From positions 1 to 10,897 of the forward strand of contig CAZLED010000081.1 of NCBI GenBank assembly GCA_964558485.1: DNA of 10,897 nt, given 5' to 3'. Each line of letters begins with the position of its first letter. The stretch's first letter is position 1. The position numbers were made by a program, and so were the translations under genes. The DNA comes from UMGS1696 sp964558485 (GTDB taxonomy: Bacteria > Bacillota > Clostridia > Oscillospirales > CAG-272). Below are positions 1 to 5,475 of the stretch, piece by piece. The notes under the pieces were generated by a model, which saw nothing but the letters and a program-made list of their open reading frames with translations, was not told where the DNA came from and did not search any database.

Positions 1-1362
1 GATGATACATACAAGAATATAACCACAGCACTGTATGCAAGTGAGATACTCGATCAAACAGAATGTGCCGATTGGGAAACGGTACTGGAGACCTTGCCGC
101 CACCGATCCTGAAACTGCTTGTGAAAAGTGTCGCACAATGGAACGGTGCGCTGCGGAAAAAGATCTGCTCCTATCGAGATCTGGATGCAGACGACCCCAT
201 GACGATACACGTGGCTGCCATCGAAAATCTGCGTTCGCCATACGAAGATCGGTATAGTATAGATGGCAAATATATCCAGATACTGACGGACTATGTACAG
301 GAGCAGGTCACAAAGTATGTGCAGGAAGGGAACAGAACCTGTGCGATCCGGCTGATGGTGCTGCTGTGCAAGGAGATCTTCGCCAGCAAGAAAACCGCAG
401 ATGACCAGACCCTCTCTGCCGGTGAGACCTTTTGTACCGAGCACCTGAAGCAGCTTCTGCAGCAGGCCACCGAGGCAGAGATGCAGCTGGCCTATACGCA
501 GCTTTTGCCGCTTTTGGATATCGAAAAACGGGCAAGAGAATTGGAAGCTGTTGTAGTCGAACAGCCATGGTCGGCAGACATCCTGACACGGTACTGCACC
601 TGGCTGGACGAGCATATGACCGAATGGCGACTGCAGGATCGGCTGTCTATCATGGAACGGCTGGGACAAACACCGGAAGAGATCGTTACCTATCTGCAAA
701 GTCGCAGTGAGCCATATTTCCAAGAAGCCCTGCGGGAATGGTACATGGCAAACGATCCTGCCGCAGCCATTCCTCTCTTGCAGGAAGCACGGGCGAATGC
801 GACAGATCGGCGCGATATATGCTTCTATTCCGAACAATTGGCAGACATGTATAAAAGCTTGGGCGACCGAGACAACGAACGGGATATGCTTTTGTATTTG
901 GTGTTGGAACAGCAGAAAACCTGGTATTTGTCCAGGCTGAAGGCGCTGCTGGAACCGGCCATTTGGCAGGACGTATTCGTGCAGTTTGTGAAGGAGACCT
1001 CCAATGAGTCGGAACGATATTGCATGCTGGCCGAGGAAAAGAGGTACGACCTGCTGCTGATGGAGATCATGGATACAGAGGACCTGGGTCTGTTTCTGTA
1101 CTATGAGACAGCGCTGGCGAAACGATACCCGGAGCAGACCTATGATATCCTGAAAAATCTCCTGCAAAAGACAATGGCAGCAGCCGACAACCGTGCGCTG
1201 TACAAATGGGTGATCTCCAAGCTGAAACGAGTGAAAAAGTATCCGCATGGCAAAGAAAAGCTGCAGGAGCTGGTAGACGGCTTTTACGTCCAGTACAGCC
1301 AGCGCAGAGCTATGAAGGAAGAATTGGCAAAGGCAGGGTATGTGTTCCATGGCGAAGTATGA
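1..1362 (+). CDS. C-terminal part of a helical-repeat protein, probably SWIM zinc-finger family (5' end outside window)
   Basis: The reading frame is open from base 1 to the TGA at 1360-1362, so 453 residues of a longer protein are visible and the true start lies upstream; an internal TTG at 94 is not needed as a start. The visible part is soluble, rich in Glu, Leu, Ala, Tyr and Arg, and looks almost entirely alpha-helical, like stacked TPR-type helix pairs. There is no signal peptide or membrane segment. The C-terminal end, with a KYPHGKEKLQELVDGF stretch followed by QRRAMKEELAKAGY, resembles the C-terminus of bacterial SWIM zinc-finger proteins, whose tails carry a basic Arg-Arg-x-x-Met-x-x-Glu-Leu-x-x-Ala-Gly motif. 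The zinc-binding CxCxnCxH motif expected near the N-terminus would be outside the window, so the family call rests on the tail alone. The last 23 bases overlap the downstream sugar dehydratase, implying co-transcription and coupled translation. Coding status is firm; the family name is inference. Confidence 0.6.
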   Translation, partial: DDTYKNITTALYASEILDQTECADWETVLETLPPPILKLLVKSVAQWNGALRKKICSYRDLDADDPMTIHVAAIENLRSPYEDRYSIDGKYIQILTDYVQEQVTKYVQEGNRTCAIRLMVLLCKEIFASKKTADDQTLSAGETFCTEHLKQLLQQATEAEMQLAYTQLLPLLDIEKRARELEAVVVEQPWSADILTRYCTWLDEHMTEWRLQDRLSIMERLGQTPEEIVTYLQSRSEPYFQEALREWYMANDPAAAIPLLQEARANATDRRDICFYSEQLADMYKSLGDRDNERDMLLYLVLEQQKTWYLSRLKALLEPAIWQDVFVQFVKETSNESERYCMLAEEKRYDLLLMEIMDTEDLGLFLYYETALAKRYPEQTYDILKNLLQKTMAAADNRALYKWVISKLKRVKKYPHGKEKLQELVDGFYVQYSQRRAMKEELAKAGYVFHGEV

Positions 1363-2440
1363 GCAAACAGGCGTCGTCGATCTTCTCTCTCGTCCACCAC
1401 GCCATATTCTGACGAACGAGACCAAAGCCTACTACAAAGGTAAGGTGATCCTGGTGACCGGCGGCGGTGGTTCCATTGGCAGTGCACTGTGCCGTGTGCT
1501 GGCAGACTGCGACCCGGACCGGCTGATCGTCGTCGATATTGGCGAAAACGGCGCCTATATGCTGCAGCAGGAGCTGGCGTGGCAGGGGAAGCACTTGACC
1601 GTGGAAATCGCATCCGTCCGGGACAGAGACAAGCTAAGCAGCCTGTTCGACCGGTATCGTCCCCAGATCGTCTTCCACGCCGCTGCCCACAAGCACGTGC
1701 CGCTGATGGAACGCTGCCCCGATGAAGCCGTCAAGAACAACGTGATGGGCACCTGCAACGTGGCAGACCTGTGCGAAGCCTATGGAACAGAGAAGTGCAT
1801 CCTGATCTCTACCGACAAGGCCGTGCATCCCACCAGCGTTATGGGCGCCACCAAGCGAATGTGCGAATGGATCCTGCAGAGCCGCCGGGACAGCCATACC
1901 TGCTTTGCGGCCGTGCGCTTTGGCAATGTGCTGGATTCCAACGGCTCCGTGATCCCTCTGTTTCGCCGGCAGATCGAAACCGGTGGCCCCATTACCCTGA
2001 CCGACAAGCGGATCACCCGGTATTTCATGCTGATCCCCGAAGCCGTGCAGTTGGTGATGACCGCCGGTGCCATGTCCCATAACGGCGAGCTGTTCGTGCT
2101 GGATATGGGCGAACCGGTGTCGATCTTGGCGCTGGCAGAGAACCTGATCCGGCAATACGGCCTGGAGCCCTATAGAGACATCGACATTCGAGAGGTCGGT
2201 CTGCGTCCCGGCGAAAAGCTGTACGAAGAACTGTTTCTAAGCCATAGCCATGTGGAGCAAACGGCGGATCCCTTGCTCTACCGGGAGACCGAGCCTACAC
2301 CCAGTCGGGAAGCCGTTGCCGAAAAGCTACGTATCCTGCAGGAAGCCGTAGCCACCGGTGAAGCCGACACCGTTCGAGATGCTCTGCACAAAGCCGTACC
2401 GGAATACCAATGTGCAAAGGGCAGCATGGGATTGGATTGA
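1340..2440 (+). CDS. Short-form NDP-sugar 4,6-dehydratase of the CapD/PglF family (extended SDR, polysaccharide biosynthesis)
   Basis: Predicted to remove water from a UDP-sugar, probably UDP-GlcNAc, to give a 4-keto-6-deoxy sugar for cell-surface glycans; it would act in the cytoplasm. The 366-residue product has an NAD(P)-binding Rossmann motif T40-GGGGSIG-47, the family motif HAAAHKHVPLME at 113-124, the catalytic segment STDKAVHPT at 157-165, and M168-GATK-172. Met168 occupies the place of the usual SDR tyrosine, with Thr158, Asp159, Lys160 spaced as in PglF-type dehydratases. RFGNVLDSNGSVIPLF (193-208) and GLRPGEKLYEEL (287-298) are further family signatures. The membrane and CoA-binding-like domains of long CapD/WbpM/PglF proteins are absent. 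Start 1340 follows AAAGG at 1329-1333; ATG 1349 (MAKYEQTG) is an equally good start, 10 bases after GGG at 1336-1338. The gene overlaps the preceding one and ends before a bidirectional terminator. No glycosyltransferase or aminotransferase is nearby, so the end product is unknown. Confidence 0.9.
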   Translation: MCSMAKYEQTGVVDLLSRPPRHILTNETKAYYKGKVILVTGGGGSIGSALCRVLADCDPDRLIVVDIGENGAYMLQQELAWQGKHLTVEIASVRDRDKLSSLFDRYRPQIVFHAAAHKHVPLMERCPDEAVKNNVMGTCNVADLCEAYGTEKCILISTDKAVHPTSVMGATKRMCEWILQSRRDSHTCFAAVRFGNVLDSNGSVIPLFRRQIETGGPITLTDKRITRYFMLIPEAVQLVMTAGAMSHNGELFVLDMGEPVSILALAENLIRQYGLEPYRDIDIREVGLRPGEKLYEELFLSHSHVEQTADPLLYRETEPTPSREAVAEKLRILQEAVATGEADTVRDALHKAVPEYQCAKGSMGLD

Positions 2441-2462
2441 CTGCGATATAATTTTGTATAAG

Positions 2463-2506
2463 AAAAAGAGATAGCCGATACCTTTGTACCATGCTATCTC
2501 TTTTTT
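2463..2506. terminator. Bidirectional Rho-independent terminator between convergent genes
   Basis: A perfect 13-base-pair stem pairs AAAAAGAGATAGC (2463-2475) with GCTATCTCTTTTT (2493-2505) around a 17-base loop that can form a small inner TAC/GTA stem. The T-run at 2501-2506 serves plus-strand transcripts from the dehydratase, and the A-run at 2463-2467 gives a T-run on the minus strand for the phosphoesterase-Nudix operon. Confidence 0.9.
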
Positions 2507-2509
2507 GCG

Positions 2510-3064
2510 TCAATTTTCCTTGCGCAGCCAGGCCGAAAGGATCCGCAGCTCCCACAGATCGATGCAGGTGGGAAACGCACCATCCGCTACGCCCCGGAGA
2601 CATTCTCCAAAATCCATCCACCGCACGTCTGCGATCTCCTCTGCTTGCAAACGAAAGTCGCCCATGTCCGGCGTGTACCAGAGGGCATAGATCCGTGTCA
2701 CCTGCCGGTCGTGGTAGGGGATCCCACGAAAATTGTCACGGGCCGTGATCCGTTTCCAGCCACATTCGTGCAAGGCATCCGCAGAGACCGTCAACCCCAG
2801 CTCTTCGGACAACTCTCGAAGGGCAGAGGGAACATAGTCTACCCCAGCTGGAATATGCCCGGCACTGGAAATATCCCAACAGCCGGGGTACGAATCCTTG
2901 TTGTCGCTGCGCTTTTGCAGTAGGATCTCCACGCTGTCCCCTTGCCTGCGAAAGAGCCACACGTGGGAGGTCCGATGGGGAACGCCGTATCGGTGTGCAG
3001 CAGAGCGCTCCACTACGTCCCCTATCGGTACCCCATATTTGTCAACGATATCCAACCATTCCAT
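2510..3064 (-). CDS. Nudix hydrolase, isopentenyl-diphosphate-isomerase-like subgroup
   Basis: Predicted cytoplasmic Mg-dependent hydrolase of a nucleoside-diphosphate-linked compound; the substrate cannot be read from sequence. Numbering below starts from the GTG at 3067, one codon before the preferred ATG. The N-terminal DIVDKYGVPIG (6-16) and HRTSHVWLF (31-39) segments are typical of the IPP-isomerase-like Nudix branch. The Nudix box runs from G70 to L92 as GHIPAGVDYVPSALRELSEE then LGL, keeping R84-E85 and E88-E89, which bind metal, and G91. The first glutamate of the G-x5-E consensus is Val76 here, a departure from the family. The start is ATG at 3062-3064, with GAGG (3075-3072) 7 bases upstream; GTG at 3065-3067 is an alternative. 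This ribosome binding site overlaps the TGA of the metallophosphoesterase, so the two are translationally coupled and expressed from the promoter at 3965-3993. Ends at the shared terminator. About 184 residues, normal for the family. Confidence 0.9.
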   Translation of the reverse strand: MEWLDIVDKYGVPIGDVVERSAAHRYGVPHRTSHVWLFRRQGDSVEILLQKRSDNKDSYPGCWDISSAGHIPAGVDYVPSALRELSEELGLTVSADALHECGWKRITARDNFRGIPYHDRQVTRIYALWYTPDMGDFRLQAEEIADVRWMDFGECLRGVADGAFPTCIDLWELRILSAWLRKEN

Positions 3065-3073
3065 CACGAAGCC

Positions 3074-3931
3074 TCACAGGAACGTGCACAGATTGGCTTC
3101 CCCGGCATAACCAGACCCGGCCACATACTGGGGAATGCCGCTGTCCAAATGGGTAGAGAAGGGCACGTGCAAATGTCCTGCCAGCACAGCCTTCAGATTG
3201 GGCAGCGTGTTGCACAGCTCTAAGAACGCCGTTGTGGTGGCATCGGGCTTTTGCTGCCGATACCGATGGGCATCCAGAGTACGCAGCAGCGGTTCCGGAC
3301 AGCCAAACAGATACGGCGGCTCCGCAGGTCCACGACCGGCCATGTATTGGTCGTACATATCCTTGGAGTACAGTGGATTGTGTACCAGCAGCACCGCCGG
3401 CATCCCATCTGCCACCGCTTCTTTGAACAGCGCAAACTGCTCGTCGGTGATGTAGTAATACCCATTTTCGATGGCAATAAACTTCACACCGTTCACGACC
3501 TTCGTCTGGAACCAGAAATTCCCCGGGAAGGCTTCCATTACGTGGGCAAGACTCTGCTGCTTGTAGGCTTCATCTTCCCAGGCTTCCCCCACGTACAAAC
3601 TGAATTCATGGTTTCCGGCTGCACAAAATACATCGGCTCCGGCAAAGGTCTCTCTGGTGTAATCCAGATTGGCCTCGGACACAAAGTCGATCATGTCCCC
3701 GGTGTGCAGGATCCCGATGTTCTCTCGCTTGGCAAAGTCCATCAGGTCGGCCAGATGGGACAGCAGCCGTTCCGGGTGCCCACCGGTGAAGTCTCTGCCT
3801 CGATTTTTCGCCAGATCGTTCTTTCGCTGGTCGTCCCGGTCGTCTGCCAGACAAAGGTGGTTGTCGGACATATGTAGCATCCGGAAGGGAGCCGTAGCAC
3901 CAACCGGGATCTGTATCTCTGTGATCTGCAT
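3074..3931 (-). CDS. Calcineurin-like metallophosphoesterase
   Basis: Predicted two-metal phosphoesterase of 285 residues, probably cytoplasmic because no signal peptide or membrane segment is present. All family motifs are seen in order: D23-N-H25 (first metal ligands), G78-D79, G106-NHE-109, the histidine H184 in LLVHNPLYS, and G252-HLH-255 near the C-terminus. The substrate is not evident; candidates are phosphoesters of nucleotides, lipids or wall precursors. The start is ATG at 3929-3931 (MQITEIQIPV), 9 bases after AAGGAG at 3946-3941. The open frame continues upstream to 4075, but that extension runs back through the promoter at 3965-3993 and the ribosome binding site, so it is not translated. 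It leads a two-gene operon with the Nudix hydrolase, whose ribosome binding site overlaps this stop codon. Confidence 0.92.
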   Translation of the reverse strand: MQITEIQIPVGATAPFRMLHMSDNHLCLADDRDDQRKNDLAKNRGRDFTGGHPERLLSHLADLMDFAKRENIGILHTGDMIDFVSEANLDYTRETFAGADVFCAAGNHEFSLYVGEAWEDEAYKQQSLAHVMEAFPGNFWFQTKVVNGVKFIAIENGYYYITDEQFALFKEAVADGMPAVLLVHNPLYSKDMYDQYMAGRGPAEPPYLFGCPEPLLRTLDAHRYRQQKPDATTTAFLELCNTLPNLKAVLAGHLHVPFSTHLDSGIPQYVAGSGYAGEANLCTFL

Positions 3932-3964
3932 AAAAAGCATCTCCTTTTCGCGTATGATGGATAC

Positions 3965-3993
3965 AGTATACCACAATCTGCGCCATTGTGCAA
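3965..3993 (-). promoter_or_regulatory. Sigma-A promoter of the metallophosphoesterase-Nudix operon
   Basis: On the minus strand, -35 TTGCAC (3993-3988), a 17-base spacer and -10 TATACT (3970-3965), preceded by TGG to make an extended -10. The predicted start is near 3958, about 27 bases before the ATG at 3931. It is divergent from the acetyltransferase promoter. Confidence 0.85.
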
Positions 3994-4011
3994 GAAAATT
4001 TGCGAAAAATC

Positions 4012-4040
4012 TTTTCAAACAGAGAAAAATATGGTATACT
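4012..4040 (+). promoter_or_regulatory. Sigma-A promoter of the sugar O-acetyltransferase
   Basis: -35 TTTTCA (4012-4017, weak), a 17-base spacer and -10 TATACT (4035-4040) with an extended TGG at 4032-4034. The predicted start is near 4047, giving a leader of about 31 bases to ATG 4078. The weak -35 may be offset by the extended -10. Confidence 0.8.
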
Positions 4041-4058
4041 ATGGGCAGTATTCCATAG
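4039..4058. repeat. Inverted repeat across the acetyltransferase transcription start
   Basis: CTATGG (4039-4044) and CCATAG (4053-4058) are a perfect 6-base inverted repeat with an 8-base centre. It overlaps the end of the -10 element and the predicted start near 4047, the usual place for a repressor operator. It could instead be a small hairpin at the 5' end of the mRNA or chance. Confidence 0.4.
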
Positions 4059-4077
4059 AACAAAGGAGAAGACAAAA

Positions 4078-4701
4078 ATGAATAGAGACGAACGGATCCC
4101 GGCAGGTATGCTGTACTTCTGCGACGACGAGGCCTGGGTCAAAAGACAGGTGGAGCAAATGGATCTGCTGTACGAATACAACAACACCAGACCCACCGAC
4201 ATGCAAAAGCGCCGGGAGATCCTGGAAAAATTCTTAGGCTGTGCCGGAGAGAACCTGTACTTGGAGCCGCCTTTCCACGCCAACTGGGGCATGAACACCT
4301 ACTTCGGCAAGAACTGCTACGCCAACTTCAACCTGACCTTGGTGGACGACGGCGAGATCCGCATTGGCGACAACGTCATGTTCGCACCCAATGTGGTCGT
4401 GTCCACCACCGGTCACCCCATTCAGCCCAACCTGCGCCGCCAGGTAGCGCAGTTCTCCATCCCCGTCACCATTGGCAACAACGTCTGGATCGGCGCCAAC
4501 ACCACCATTCTGCCCGGCGTCACCATTGGCGACAATTCCGTCATCGGTGCCGGCAGTGTGGTCAGCCGTGACATCCCAGCCAATGTGGTGGCCATGGGTA
4601 CGCCCTGCCGTGTGGTCCGGGAGATCGGCGAACACGACAGAGAATACTATTTCCGAGACAGAAAGATCGATCCGGAAATGGCAGCACTGCTGGACAAATA
4701 A
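4078..4701 (+). CDS. Sugar O-acetyltransferase (maltose/galactoside acetyltransferase family, left-handed beta-helix)
   Basis: Predicted to transfer acetyl from acetyl-CoA to a hydroxyl group of a sugar such as maltose, glucose or a galactoside, in the cytoplasm; physiological roles in this family are often unclear. The 207-residue length is normal. Residues about 5-60 are the helical maltose-acetyltransferase N-terminal domain, with YFCDDEAWVKRQVEQMDLLY at 13-32 and YNNTRP at 35-40. Residues about 60-180 form hexapeptide-repeat beta-helix turns, including IGDNV, IGNNVWIGANTTILPGV and IGDNSVIGAGSVV. His113 in TTGHPI matches the catalytic histidine of LacA-type enzymes. The start ATG 4078 follows AAAGGAGAA (4062-4070); in-frame sequence upstream to 3988 crosses the promoter and is not coding. 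It is transcribed alone and ends at a terminator shared with the converging P-II-like gene. Confidence 0.93.
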   Translation: MNRDERIPAGMLYFCDDEAWVKRQVEQMDLLYEYNNTRPTDMQKRREILEKFLGCAGENLYLEPPFHANWGMNTYFGKNCYANFNLTLVDDGEIRIGDNVMFAPNVVVSTTGHPIQPNLRRQVAQFSIPVTIGNNVWIGANTTILPGVTIGDNSVIGAGSVVSRDIPANVVAMGTPCRVVREIGEHDREYYFRDRKIDPEMAALLDK

Positions 4702-4718
4702 ATCACAGCAAACAGCAA

Positions 4719-4754
4719 AAAACAGAGGTGTTCCCAAAAGAGCACCTCTGTTTT
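4719..4754. terminator. Bidirectional Rho-independent terminator
   Basis: A perfect 12-base-pair stem pairs AAAACAGAGGTG (4719-4730) with CACCTCTGTTTT (4743-4754), with a 12-base loop. The six A bases at 4717-4722 become a T6 tract on the minus strand, so it looks stronger for the converging P-II-like operon than for the acetyltransferase, which has T4 then GC. Confidence 0.88.
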
Positions 4755-4764
4755 GCGTATGCGA

Positions 4765-5463
4765 TCAAGCCTCAGACGGTTCTCCATCCGCATCGATCAA
4801 CCGGAATCCGGCAGTAGCGGCCACCGGCAGAGAGAACACCAATGCGTGTGCGTCCGAATCCACACCGGCCTTTTGCATGATGGCACGCATGATATCCTTT
4901 TTGTTCTTGCCGTTGGTCACGATAAAGATCATCTCTTTTTCCTCGGCCAGCGACATACCAAAGAATTTCTCCGCATCCTTGGCAGCCGCCGTTCCCTTGG
5001 CGTGTACGACCGTTCCACCACCGGCACCGGCTTCTCTGGCGGCATCCATCACCACATCCGTGTATCCGGACGCAGCAACGGCAATGATCAGTTCATATGC
5101 ACTTTCCATGGCATCTCCTTCAATTTCATTCAGCTCTGCACCGTGCAGGAAAAACTGCAGCGTCTTGGCACCACCCACACTGCTCAGTGGGATCGCCAGT
5201 GCCACACCGCGGTCCGGCAGATCGATCTGCATATCTCTCGATAATCCCTTCAGGATCTTTTGCGTCCGATTGCCGGGGATCACCGCAAAGTGCAGGGCCT
5301 TGTCGGTCTGTTCCAACCCCAGACGAGCCAGCGTCTTCATCCGTGTGGTACCGGCGGCGATGGTAGAATACACCACCGGTATGTCATGCTCCACATAGTA
5401 TTGTACAAAATCTTCGCTGTCCTCTCGACGGGTGATCGTAATCAGTACGTGAATATTTTTCAT
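4765..5463 (-). CDS. Tandem P-II-like protein (two GlnB-like domains in one chain)
   Basis: Predicted cytoplasmic signalling protein of 232 residues with two ferredoxin-like P-II domains. Domain 1 spans about residues 4-97, from HVLITITRREDSEDFVQYY to the strand ALAIPLSSV. Domain 2 spans about 122-220, from YELIIAVAASGYTDVVMDAA to the strand LVFSLPV. Domain 2 has GAGGGTVVHAKGT (146-158) where the T-loop begins and FFGMSLAEEKEMIFIV (167-182) after it, typical of P-II-like rather than GlnB proteins. The uridylylated tyrosine context and the TGxxGDGKIFV B-loop of classical GlnB/GlnK are absent, so classical ATP/2-oxoglutarate sensing should not be assumed. The start ATG 5461-5463 has GAGG (5477-5474) 10 bases upstream, overlapping the TGA of the DUF1538 gene, so translation is coupled. 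It probably reads out a cellular ligand for the DUF1538 membrane protein, by analogy with GlnK and AmtB; that role is inference. Confidence 0.82.
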   Translation of the reverse strand: MKNIHVLITITRREDSEDFVQYYVEHDIPVVYSTIAAGTTRMKTLARLGLEQTDKALHFAVIPGNRTQKILKGLSRDMQIDLPDRGVALAIPLSSVGGAKTLQFFLHGAELNEIEGDAMESAYELIIAVAASGYTDVVMDAAREAGAGGGTVVHAKGTAAAKDAEKFFGMSLAEEKEMIFIVTNGKNKKDIMRAIMQKAGVDSDAHALVFSLPVAATAGFRLIDADGEPSEA

Positions 5464-5475
5464 TGCTTAACCACC

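Noticed and set aside
1634..2155. 173-codon minus-strand frame
   Set aside because: Antisense to the sugar dehydratase, rich in His, Gly and Gln with no recognisable motif; the plus-strand frame has strong SDR signatures.
3251..3877. 208-codon plus-strand frame
   Set aside because: It lies opposite the metallophosphoesterase, whose metal-binding motifs are complete; no ribosome site or family features.
3932..4075. N-terminal extension of the metallophosphoesterase frame
   Set aside because: It includes the gene's own ribosome binding site and promoter, so the real start is the ATG at 3931.
3988..4077. N-terminal extension of the acetyltransferase frame
   Set aside because: It crosses the -10 element and the AAAGGAG site that sets the start at 4078.
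4234..4737. 167-codon minus-strand frame
   Set aside because: Antisense to the acetyltransferase; its repeated Val-Gly-Asp-Ala pattern is the mirror of hexapeptide-repeat codons, and it runs through the terminator.
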